A DNA stretch of 64,000 bases from Corynespora cassiicola (lineage: Eukaryota; Ascomycota; Dothideomycetes; Pleosporales; Corynesporascaceae): positions 3,162,001 to 3,226,000 of the forward strand of contig JAEUWY010000001.1 of the NCBI GenBank assembly GCA_022059125.1, given 5' to 3'. A program made the translations under genes and the position numbers. This document shows, piece after piece, positions 1 to 11,759 of the stretch. A model generated the notes under the pieces. The model worked only from the letters and a program-made list of their open reading frames with translations. It made no database searches and had not been told where the DNA came from. Position 1 is the stretch's first letter. Every line of letters begins with the position of its first letter.

Positions 1-1517
<1,517 letters not shown>

Positions 1518-2669
1518 AAACCCGATATGATATGGAGTACAGGATTGGAGATATATTGGAGCAAACGTTTATGATGAGATGGGCGATTTCAACGAGCATT
1601 ATCTGGCGTTTGGATGCCATGAGCATGTTTTCTAGTTGTGTTGCATTATCCGGATACCAGTTTCTGTTGCCCGCTTTACTAATGACGTGCATGAAGCGAA
1701 AATTGATACAAGAATCTTGGAATGTGCATTTGGCGGGGTTGCCCAGGTGTGTGGCTGACACTTCTCGCTCCACGAGCGAGACACAAACTTTCGTGACATT
1801 CGCCACCAACGTTCAAGCCTCCCGTTTCACTCGGCATTTGAACGCTGTGACCATCTAACGATTGACATGACTGAGATGATTTATTTTTGCTCCTGCCAAT
1901 CTCCCAGCAAAACAGTCTGACCCTGCAAGATCAGCCAGTGAGGCGTACCACTAACCTCCTCAGGCGTCCGAGCGTAGCGCTAATGCTTGAGCTAGTAAAA
2001 TCTAGGCAAGGGAGGGATTTGGCCCCCAACCCTCAAGATACGATCTGCAAATTTCGCCAGTAGTTTGAGCCCATCTTGCATCATGTCCAGATGATTTTGA
2101 CTGATCGTGTGTTGTCTTTTGTCGCGTTCAGGCTAGCGCACTGCTGCCTATGCTGCCTTCAGGGGGCGACACGTCCTACACGAGCGCTCTTGAGGCTCTT
2201 TTGACCCTCTCTGGCCACATCGCCCCGCCATAGCATCAATGGCTTGCTTGGTACCGGATGATCAGCCCCGCGGGGCTGAAATATAACGGGAAAATGTGCC
2301 GCTCCTTCGCCCCTCGGGCTGAGGACAAGCCTCGTCCAGGGTCGTTGCGTATTAAGGCTTACCATCGCCGCCCTACGTTCGAGACTGTTTTCACTTTCTC
2401 CGAATGTCCTGGTCAAGATTTTTTTCCGTCTCCTTCCAAAATAGCTGATCGCGTGGCAAGTTCTGCAATAGGGATCGGCCTAGACACCGTGGTGATAACA
2501 ACAACAAACACGATCCCCACTTCAGGTTCCAGAGCCACATCCCGCCCAGGCTCGAAGAATCGGGGTCTTTTATACGACCTAGAAACGAGGGAAGCGATAG
2601 TTAAAAATCCAAAGGCCGGGTTCGTGGAAATATCAGCCACGGCTGTATGAATACCCACACGAGCCAAAG
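1518..2669. other. Intergenic region, no supported gene
   Basis: About 1.15 kb between MCM3 and the membrane-protein gene. It should hold the MCM3 3' end and the promoter of the next gene. Short open frames exist on both strands, but they overlap each other, lack recognisable domains and have arbitrary starts. I see no RNA gene or repeat here. Confidence 0.5.
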
Positions 2670-4995
2670 ATGTCGTTGAAGAGCCCATTCTCGTCTGACG
2701 ATACGGTCTACAACGGGATCTGGACCAACTGGGGTGCGTGACCCAACATTGTCTATTCCATCAGCTAACATGTGTATAGAGCGCGGGAAGGTATTAGGAG
2801 CAACGTTGACAACCGATTCCAACTATGGGCTGATCCTGATTTCGTTTCTCACGCTGTTCGTCCAATTCTCTGGAGCCTGTTTTTGGAGAGTGCTATGCTT
2901 CATCATCCACCAAAATCGATCAACCACCGATTCGAAAAACGGTCTTTTCCACCAACAACAAGTGATATTGCGCAACGCGATAGCAGCGCCGAATGCGCTA
3001 TGGAAGATGGGACGGTCTGCGTTCGTTTGGAAAGGAAGAATCCAAGCGCCGATACGAAACTCACTACCCCTGATCATTCTTACCGCTTTCCACATCGCCG
3101 TCTTCACAGCTGCCGGTCTGTTCTCTTCTCGAGTTACCGGAAGCTCAAACTCTGGACAGGCACTTGTTCGAGGCAAGGCCTGCGGGTTTCCACCTGGGGT
3201 TGACAATCTCCGGGGTGTTAGTACCAGATTTCTGAGCGGCAAAGAGCTTCTCGACTTCAACACCCAAGTCTTACTTGGGCGAATGACACTAGTCAAGAGT
3301 GCGGCATACGTGCGCTCTTGCTACTCCGAGAACGACAACACTGCATCTGGTGGCTGCAATTTTTTCGTCCAACCTTTCTTGGAAAATGACAGGGCGTCCG
3401 AGTACGTGAATTCATCATGTACATGTCCTTTTGGGAACAATGCCTGCACAAAGGACCCAATATGTTTTGATTCTGGGGCGATCTCCTCGAGCAAGGATCT
3501 TGGCATCAACCTACCGGAAACGGAGACGATCACCGTGCGCCGGGTAACTACCTGTGCTCCTATCGATGCTGACCGATATGCTACGCCGTGGATAGACAAT
3601 GTCGCTGAGAGTTCAAGAGATGGCGATGCACCTTCCAACACTAGTGTAAGGTATTACCAAATGGGCAAGGGCAAAGAAGGATGCTACAATCTGGCCGACC
3701 AGTGGTATCAGAAAAACGAGATTCCAGAGAACAATCTCACTACTACGTTCTGCGTTGCAAACTCTTCACGCAGATACTTGCCGTCAGCATACACGATCAC
3801 GTACGTATCGCGAATCTCCTCGCACCACTCCCTTGCCTCTATGGTATAGTATGCTGAATATGTAAAAGCTGACTAGCATAGGGCTCAAACCGTCTATTTG
3901 AACAGGGAGGATGCTAGCGATTTTACACCGATACCCGATTTCGCACCCGTCGAATCCGACGTCACCCTCATGTCCCTCCTGAACAAGGCCTTTTACACCA
4001 AACAGGTAGACGACCCACTTTTCTTCGCCCACAACAAAAGCGCCGTGGTCACAGAGGCCACCTTCTCGACCGCCTCGCACGACCTCTCCGTCCTCGGTTG
4101 CACCGAAAGATATCAAGTCTGCAACACAGCCAACCGCCTCTGCACCCCGCTCACCGGCCAATACGCCGTCCGCCAATCCATCGCCAACAACACCCTCCAG
4201 CTGAGCCCCCAACAAAACGCCACCTTCCAGCTCCTCTCCGACGGCATCTGGGCCATGTCTCTGCAATGGGCCTTCAAAGTCCTCGGCGCCGACCTCCTCC
4301 TCGCAAAAGACTGGATCTACACCATCGACAGCACGGGCTCCTCGGGCCTCCCGCAGGACCAGTGGCACCGCGAGGTCGAGAACCTGCACAACATGTCCCT
4401 GGCCACGCTCCAGCGGCGCGTCGCCGAGTTCGCGAACCCCAGCGCCTTCGACGTGAGCCCCGAAGTGTCCTCGATCGAGCAGATCCGCAGCAACACCCCC
4501 ACCGATCCACTGCTGCGGAGCCTGTGCGACCTGCAGAAGATCCGCTCCAGCAACCACTATTCGGTGTCGGTGCTGGGCATGGCCATCATCTTGGGAGTCG
4601 GCAGCGTGCTCATCTTGCTCGACTGGGTGTTCATACAGCAGATCTTTTGGTGGAGGGGCGGGAGGAGGCTGGCGAAGCGGCTGGATTGGCAGAGCACTGG
4701 GACGTTGCAGCTCTATCGGCTCGCGCTGGAGGCGCGCGGTGTCGGCCCGTGGGACTCGCACGATTACGATTTCCCGATTTTGATGGATGGGGAGAAGAAG
4801 TTTCGGCCTTTGACCGAGGCCGAGGGTGGAGCGGAGATGGCGAGGCTGGATCCGAGTCAGGGGCAGCAGTATGGGTATGGCGGGGGGTATGTGAATAATT
4901 TTGGGGGGAACACGGCGTATGATGGGGGCAAATATTCGGTGCTGCCGTCGCAAAAGGGGAGTGAGACGGATGTCAAGATTGGGGAGGCGAAGTGA
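2670..4995 (+). CDS. Fungal multi-pass membrane protein, three exons
   Basis: This gene encodes a conserved ascomycete membrane protein of unknown function. The start ATG at 2670 opens a 64-nt exon whose product includes YNGIWTNW, followed by an intron at 2734-2779 (GTGCGT donor, GCTAAC branch, ATAG acceptor). A second intron at 3801-3881 (GTACGT to CATAG) keeps the phase, giving about 732 residues. Hydrophobic segments occur near the N-terminus (two, around residues 35-65 and 120-140) and near residue 600, separated by a long cysteine-containing, Asn-rich stretch that looks extracytoplasmic. The C-terminal tail is Gly/Tyr-rich. I know the family only as hypothetical fungal membrane proteins. 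No enzymatic motif is visible, so no function is assigned. Confidence 0.85.
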
Positions 4996-7321
4996 TTCGG
5001 GGTATCTGTTGGGCAGCTAGTGAGTAGATTTCGACATTGCCATATACCCTCGATTAGAAGAGTTTTTGGATTTGAAGATTGTTTTTTTCCGGTTTCCAAT
5101 ACTTTCAATAGGCGTGCTCACTGATTGATGCTCGGCATGTCTGTAGCTTGACCTTTTCGGCGGCACCTGTCACGTTCCCTGATACTCGTATAGACATTGG
5201 TTATGGAAAATCACCGGAGCCTTGAGGACCAATTCGTCCTTTGTTCATATGGTACGAGATTTGAAGGAACAGAAGTAATTTAGGAGACGGTTTTCCAGTC
5301 CTGTGCTATGGAAACACGTTTGGCATTTGAGTACCAAAGCTAACATTCCGTCTTTGATAGACACACGCCTACCGGCTGGTACCAATTGGATTGATAATAC
5401 TCATCCTATAAGGAACGTTTTGATGGTCGCCTGATATTTACGCTTTACCTTGAGTGGACTAACCAATTCCACAATGCCTATGATTGTCGTCCAGGGCAAT
5501 CAATAATGGACCGATTCTGATGCCAAATATGGCTAGCCGGCTCTAGCGCGACCCACGTTCCCTGCGAAGCAAAGAGTCAATTCCGACTTCATTCGTCTCG
5601 TCAACGGGTAGCATGCACGACGTGTACAGTTTGCTGGCTTCGGATATGTAGTGGCCGCGTTACCGTCGCGCGCACGAGATTGCAGCGTGCTTGCCGCAGC
5701 GTGTCGAGCAGCTGCATGCACGCCAGGCCCTCGCCAGCCATGCATCCCTCGGCGCTCGATAGATTGCGTCCCTCACCCTTCTGCATCTCCTATTCGAGCA
5801 TCATACCCTGAAATACAGCTGGCCAAACGCGATTGGATGCCCTGCACTTTGGGAATGCCAGATATCACAGGCGCGGTGTGAGATGGAGTGCAGACCGCCC
5901 ACGCCGCTGAGCTCCGCACCCGAATTTTCCGTATGTCTCGATGCATGCGTTCTGCATGGCCGGATTTCCAACGTCCCGGAACAACCTCATGTTACGACTT
6001 CGTTCGATCGAGATGCGCTCCATGCTGGAGAATGGCCCACGGATGGGAAGGTGACACAGGAAGAGCTGCGAACTATCTCCGAGAGAAGAAGAAAGACGTG
6101 TCGACCGGCTGCCTGCTTATCTGCCGCGATTGCACAACAGCAAACCCCATTCTGTTTTATGAAGGGCATGCGACAGGGTATGGGAGGAGGACTGGTTATA
6201 ATCGGCAAACGAGGGCGTTTTTACACGGTCGTGCTATCGGTAGATCGACCCCAGTGGCGCTTCGATCTGGAGCCACCTCTGGACATCCCGATGGATCGGA
6301 TTCGCTTTTAAACGGGATCAAGGCCCGTTCGGATTGGCCCACCAGGGCGTGGATGCCGGTCACGATTTACCCGATCATAGGCTATGTGGGTCAGCTTTGC
6401 TCCGGGAGAACCTTGAAGGATAGGGGAGAGTGCGAGATTGGAGTGCGCGTTGGCGTAGTGCTGGAACGATGACGGCCCCCAACGCGAGTAAGAGGAAATC
6501 ATGGCAGGCGAATGTCAGCAGAACTCACTAGCCAACACGAAGGATGCCGATCCTACTTCAGCGGCGCCGCGAAGTCTGCCTATCCTTTGCCGACGATGGA
6601 AGCGGTGAATTGGGGGATCACGTGGAGCGCGTCATACCGGGAGCTGCGCATGACGGCACGCTCGTTACGCGTCCGAGGTGGAGCTACACAATCGAGATTG
6701 TCATTGTGTTGGCGACCCACTGTGTGCTCGTATTGGCTTTTGTTGGCCGGTGCAACATCGTCACGATAGCCCAGAGAGGTGTTCCCTCCGGCGTCCGAGA
6801 GCATATGCGTCTGGTCGCGAGGCGGCTCGACTCGAGTTCCTGCTTTTTGTTATCTTTCCCGATCGTCTCCCTATCTCGGGTCACAGCCTGGCCGTTACAA
6901 ACTTACTTTGTTCATTCGGCCGATCGCAGGCGTGGAGCTGCAAGCAGCATCAGCAGCAGTGGAGCATACGATGACTGCACCGATGGATGGCTACCACAGG
7001 AGGCTCATGGAGGTCGGCTGGGCCATGCAGCGGGCAGCAATCGACGATGGAGTACCAGACACGGGGTCGCAAAGAGGTTAGCAGCCCCGCACGCTGGACC
7101 CTGAATGATGCGCGAATAGACGTCACCCGCCAAGACATGTCATCATAACCCTCTGGCGCAGTCCTCAAATAGTTCAATTGGCCTCTGCCATCCATGGAAG
7201 AGCTGAGAGGTAGACGCCAATCTTCGCAGAGAGCAGCTCCGACGTGCAGAAATCTGGAAAGGAAGCCTCCGCTAAGGGCCATCGCCATTGAAGCTTCCCC
7301 AACCCCGCGCCCTCGAGCCCA
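4996..7321. other. 2.3-kb intergenic region, no supported gene
   Basis: A long gap of moderate GC between the membrane-protein gene and the next TATA box. Several overlapping frames of 60-190 codons occur at about 5.5-7.1 kb on both strands. They are arginine-rich, have no domain and show no consistent splice pattern, so I do not call them. The region could hold a long 5' regulatory segment or a non-coding transcript, but nothing in the bases proves it. Confidence 0.45.
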
Positions 7322-7330
7322 GTATAAAAG
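7322..7330 (+). promoter_or_regulatory. TATA box
   Basis: A TATAAAAG-type element lies about 160 bp before the ATG at 7490, with a CT-rich stretch downstream, as in many fungal promoters. Confidence 0.55.
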
Positions 7331-7489
7331 CCACGGCAGCTGCGCGGCCACACTCTTACCTAGACGATAATCTGCCCGACTACTCCTTGAGCTCTGTTCC
7401 CTGCTTCTGCAGCTTATTCCCAACAAAACCTTAAACCCCACACTTCGGTCCCTCCCTCCCACCGGGCCCCCCTATACATCATCTCCACC

Positions 7490-8176
7490 ATGGGCGACGC
7501 ACGCCCATCTCTGCTGCCCCCCTCTCGCGGCTCCTTCACGCCAGCAACCCCTTCCGGCCTGACTCCCAACACCCGCTCTGAAGCCGAAGCCGCCCTCACG
7601 CTCAACAGCGTCTCGCAGACCGACTCGGCCGCCCCAACCACGCCCCTCGCCCCAGGCACCGCCTACATGTTCCCCCGCATGGGCGCCGGCGGTGAAAACA
7701 CCCGCTCGGGCATCATGGACGGATCGGCTGACCACCAACACGACGCCGACAACGGCAGCATCTCCGAGGCCCAGCGCGCGTACCGCCGCCCGCCCGGCCC
7801 GCTCCGCACCAGCTCCACAAACTACGAGCAAGCCCTTAAGAAAGCGCACGAGGAGGTGTCTGCGTCGTCGGACCTGTCCGCAGACACCAAATCTCCCGTT
7901 AATCTTGTGGGTGGGCCCGTCGGCTCGCCAACAGCGTCGGTGCCGTTTCCGCCGCCGGGGCAGGGCGTCGTGCCGCTCCACAGTGGAGTCGGGATGCAGC
8001 AGGCGGAGGCGCTGAAGAGGGCTAAGCCTAGGGGGATGAGCTTGGGATCTTTGGCGAGGCAGCAGAGTTGGAATGAGCAGGATATGAGGCATGTCTACAC
8101 TGCCGCTTTGATGGGGGAGGTCAAGGGGGATGCGGGGTATTCGTCAGGTACGGAGGGTAAGGGGGTGGGGGTTTGA
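7490..8176 (+). CDS. Conserved disordered protein, 228 aa
   Basis: This is an intronless gene for a low-complexity protein rich in Ser, Pro, Gly and Ala that is predicted to be mostly unfolded. The only part that looks conserved is the C-terminal block (about residues 180-215), which contains GSLARQQSWNEQDMRHVY and then a GYSSGTEGKG tail. From memory, a similar motif recurs in small hypothetical proteins of Pezizomycotina. The upstream TATA box, the CACC-ATG context and third-position GC bias support a real gene. There is no signal peptide or membrane segment. Function is unknown. Confidence 0.8.
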   Translation: MGDARPSLLPPSRGSFTPATPSGLTPNTRSEAEAALTLNSVSQTDSAAPTTPLAPGTAYMFPRMGAGGENTRSGIMDGSADHQHDADNGSISEAQRAYRRPPGPLRTSSTNYEQALKKAHEEVSASSDLSADTKSPVNLVGGPVGSPTASVPFPPPGQGVVPLHSGVGMQQAEALKRAKPRGMSLGSLARQQSWNEQDMRHVYTAALMGEVKGDAGYSSGTEGKGVGV

Positions 8177-9233
8177 CATGGATTAGGCTGTGCTGGCCGG
8201 GGGGTGTCTTGTTACGGTCTTACGAGGATGGGAGTCATGGTGTTGTGCGGAAAACTTTTCTCTTTTTCTCTCTCTGGTCAGGGTTAGCGGGCAGGTTGAA
8301 ATCACATGTTCCAAGGCTCCTTTTCCCATCGTTTTTTTTTCATTGTGTGAGCGTGTGTTCCAGCGTTGGGTGGGCTTTCTTTGACTGAAGCTGTCTCAAT
8401 GGCACTGATTCCAATGACTTTACTTCTGGTGTGATCACTGCTAAAGCTCGAATAGGCATGAATGATCCATCACGGAGGCCGCCGTAGCAGCTTGAGGAGC
8501 AGCGTACCTAGCGGTCACAGAGCCATCTATGGCTCAGCGAGTAAATTGTGGTTTGAGAAACGCTCAACAAAAATGGTCCTCACAAGAGATGGAGGAGCCG
8601 ATCAATATCAATGCCCGGTTTTGGAACTATAGGTGTAGCTTATCGCGGATGCGGCACGGGGTCAGGTGGAAATGACGATGGAGCATCACAGGCGTACATG
8701 TACTACATGCCAGAGGGCCACCTCGAAATGCGTTCGACAAGCAGAGCGGACAGTCGAGTCCGCGACCGAGTGAAGAGTCACCTGCCACCCGGCCTCCAGG
8801 GAGGGCATTGGAATCCCGGAATGATTAGGTACAAAAATTAAAATTTCGACAGTCACCTGTATGTCTGCGCCTGCCTTTGCTTTGTGTTGAGGGTTGACAG
8901 ACATGGCAGCCGCGCCCCAAACCGCTCTTTCACTTTGCAACCGCACTGACGTAACTTTACTAGCCGCCCTTGCCAGATTACTCCAAACAGGAGGCGCTAC
9001 CAGGGTCCCGATATTGCATTCACTATTACCCGCCGTTTGCTCCCCCGCTGCCAAGACGACCGTTCATCGCCTCCCGTCCATATATCTCTCTCCCACTCTC
9101 CGACAAACTCCCACCTCCACCACCACACAAACAAACAACTCCATCTTGCCCTTAAAACGGTATCTTCCTTCCCTCTTGTTTGCTCTTTACTAACCCTTAC
9201 ACTTCACCCCACTCCCCCAAGTGCTTCCCCACC
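8177..9233. other. Intergenic and promoter region
   Basis: About 1 kb upstream of the repeat-peptide gene. The last 170 bases are strongly C/T-rich, typical of a fungal 5' leader. No gene or RNA is supported here. Confidence 0.5.
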
Positions 9234-11153
9234 ATGAAGTTCATCAACTCCGTTCTCGCACTGCTGGCGGCCATTTCGCTCGCGTTAGCTGTCGCCGTCC
9301 CCAATCCTGCCTACAGTCTCGGTGAGTGTGTCCCTGGAGATTCAGCCTGCCGTGGATACGACCTTTTCCATTGCTCCTTCATTCGACCGTATTACTACGA
9401 GTTCGCTCGCACATGCCACAAGCAGTGTGTCAAGGTAGACGATCGAAACGCCATGTGCAGGGACAGTCATCTTCAAGTCATGTCACGCCAGGAATCGTCG
9501 GAATACCAGCAGCAGCAGCAGTCACGGGAACAGTCGGCCGCACAGTGCATACCTGGAAGCACAATTTGTCGCGGTACCTTCGTCTATCAATGTATCAACT
9601 TGCATTCGTTTGACTTCGTTCCATACATGACGTGTGAGAAGGAATGCGTTTCGGAGGATTTCCAACATGCGCACTGTAAGGCCGCTGGCGATGAGGTCAA
9701 GTCGCACCAGAAAGAGAAGGAGCACGAGATGAATGACCATCAAGAGCAGGAGCAACAAGAGCTGGTTGAGTGTTATCCTGGAGAAAGAGTCTGTGTGGGC
9801 AAAGAGCTACTGCAATGCACCATAACTCATCCATACACCTTCAAGATTGCTAGTCACTGCCCTGGCATCTGTATCGAAGCGAACATTACGCCGCCCAATC
9901 GTTCGGCTTCTTGCGGACCGAAAGGGGAGGTCTTGCGTAGGATACTTCCTCGCCGTGAGCGGTGCGTCCCAGGTGTGGCAGTTTGCAAGGGTAAGGACAT
10001 GTTGAAGTGAACTTCACACGTTCTCATCTTTTCATACATTCCCACAACAGTGACGGCGGCCTCAGCGAAGAATTACCTCCCCTTCCACGCCCTGTTCGAT
10101 ATTGAAGGATAGCTGATGGTTCGAAGCCAGTTCCAACGAAGCACATTGGATCTGTCATCCCATTTGCTTTACTTTCTAAGCTACCTGGCTATTCGATATG
10201 AGGAAATACTAGCGCATGCGGTCGGACTACTGGACCACTAACCACCGACTGCTGACTGCTGGCTGTGTTTCGACTTGATATCCTGGCGACTTTTGAGACA
10301 CATCCCACCTAAAGCATTCCGTCTCGAACTTTGCTAACGAAATATAACAGATGTCCAAGTCCATAGCGAGGAAATGAACAAGCGCTCTGTCCCCGCATCC
10401 AAGAGCAAGAGGACTCGCATCATCAATGACGAAGGCGCTGCCGGTGCTGCCGGCATCGACGAGTCCGAGCCCTTCACCACCGAGAGACAGGGCACTCGCA
10501 TCATCAACGATAAGCGCTCTAGCCCCGTAACTATGAGCAAGAGGACACGCATCATCAATGATGAAGCTGCCGCCGGCGCTGACGCGTCTGAGCCCTTCAG
10601 CACAGAGAGGGAGGGCACTCGCATCATCAACGATAAACGACCTAGCCCCAAAGACAAGATCAAGAGGACCCGCATCATCAATGACGGTTTCATGAATGAC
10701 GGCGAGCCATTTACCAGCGATCGTGAGGGAACTCGCATTATCAATGATGGAAGCTCCGGCCCAATGGACAAGAGCAAGAGGACCCGCATCATCAACGATG
10801 GTTCCATGGGCGATGGCGAGCCTTTCACCACTGAGAGCCAGGGCACCCGCATCATCAACGACGAGGCCTCGAAGCGCGACGCAGAGCCCTACTACCCGGG
10901 CGCTGACCTCATTGCCCCCCACCACACCGAGTGCGAACCAGGCGAGGGCATGTGCGACAAGTACAACTACACGGCCTTTACTTGTGGCGACGATGGGGAG
11001 TGGGACGTGTACATGAAGTGCAACGAGTACAGCTGCCGCATCGATAGCCAGGGCCAGTCGTTCTGCCGTCATGGTGGTACCTCGCCTCCCGGTCTCATCA
11101 CCAAATCACAGTCAGCTACGACCCCTCCGACCGCCGCTGCGTTGGCCTTCTAA
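9234..11153 (+). CDS. Secreted Cys-module protein with Kex2-spaced TRIIND repeats
   Basis: The predicted product is 519 residues from two exons (9234-9990 and 10351-11153). Residues 1-19 to 21 form a signal peptide. Three Cys modules follow, each opening C-x-PG-x3-C (first Cys at residue 32), with six to seven Cys each, then the start of a fourth (CVPGVAVC). After the junction come four long repeats, each with two copies of TRIIND, eight in total, flanked by Lys-Arg or Gly. A last Cys module (CEPGEGMC to FCR) and a Ser/Thr/Pro tail end the protein. KR sites suggest cleavage by the Golgi protease Kex2, as in fungal Kex2-processed repeat proteins, some of which are RiPP precursors. The 360-nt intron is supported by a GTAAGG donor, GCTAAC branch, AACAG acceptor and matching phase, but it is long. 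The alternative is two adjacent genes, the second starting at 10374 without a signal peptide. Confidence 0.7.
9991..10350 (+). other. Putative 360-nt intron with Cys-module remnant
   Basis: Borders are GTAAGG and AACAG with a GCTAAC branch site 12 nt before the acceptor, joined in phase 1. If not removed, translation continues GKDMLK and stops at the TGA at 10008-10010, exactly where the other modules have their next cysteine (compare GKELLQC in module three). The first bases of the intron therefore look like former module-coding sequence. Confidence 0.55.
10405..10870 (+). repeat. In-frame tandem repeat coding TRIIND units
   Basis: Four degenerate units of about 100-130 nt. Each carries two near-identical ACTCGCATCATCAA-like segments that encode TRIIND, one preceded by Lys-Arg and one by Gly. 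The spacer peptides are acidic and share the element EPFT/S. The hexapeptide codons are much better conserved than the spacers. Confidence 0.9.
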
Positions 11154-11154
11154 G

Positions 11155-11222
11155 GTGAGTAATTGGGAAGTCTTGTTTTGCTGTTGGGAGTGATTGATAA
11201 AGGGGTGCTGATGGGTTAATAG
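11155..11222 (+). other. Candidate 3'-UTR intron
   Basis: The stop codon at 11151-11153 is followed after one base by GTGAGT, a perfect donor. A GCTGAT element and a TTAATAG acceptor follow at 11207-11222. This would be a 68-nt intron in the 3' untranslated region of the repeat-peptide gene. Confidence 0.4.
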
Positions 11223-11759
11223 GGTTGAATCATGACTTTGGGGATGGAAATGATGTGGAGTTGGAACCATTGAAATTGGAGGTATGGACGAAAGAGACGG
11301 GCAGTTATTTCGAGGGCAGATAATGAATGTCACAACTGGAGACATGGTTCCCCTCTTCGTACAAGGCTCGAAAAGTACACAATAAATCTTTGACCTTCTA
11401 CACAGTAGTTTGATCCTTTTACTGTGCCACGTGAGGTTCTATCTCGAGACTCGTTGCGATTGCATCTCAGCCTCCACGCTCATGACTTGCCCCTTCTTGC
11501 TCTTTCTAGAACGCAGCGAGCACAGCTGTACTCGCTAACACATTCGCAGCCGAGGCCGTGTTTTTGGCCCAAGCAAAACACAAAGAATGCAACCTCAACT
11601 CCCAAAATCGACTTTTTCTAGTCCATGCATTCCCATTTCCGTTAAACGTTTCATTTCCCATGAGGACATAATCCATGTCCCGTCCCAACGCCAGCCCATC
11701 TAAACATACACACACACACAAAGTGATCTCTGGTGGTCTACCCAGACACCTTCTCTACT
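11223..11759. other. Convergent intergenic region
   Basis: This lies between the 3' ends of the repeat-peptide gene and the TBC gene. It includes a short CACA run at 11707-11720. Nothing else is supported. Confidence 0.5.

Noticed and set aside
3784..4953. 389-codon minus-strand frame
   Set aside because: Antisense to the exon of the multi-pass membrane protein; no domain and an intron boundary of the real gene lies inside it.
5883..6472. Overlapping plus-strand frames of 142 and 194 codons
   Set aside because: They overlap in different frames, are arginine-rich by composition, show no domain, and the longer one starts with GTG.
10105..10125. GGTTCGAAGCC resembling a tRNA T-arm
   Set aside because: No acceptor stem, D-arm or anticodon arm can be folded around it on either strand.
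10227..11072. 281-codon minus-strand frame across the TRIIND repeats
   Set aside because: It is the antisense shadow of the repeat block; its repetitive residues simply mirror the sense repeats.
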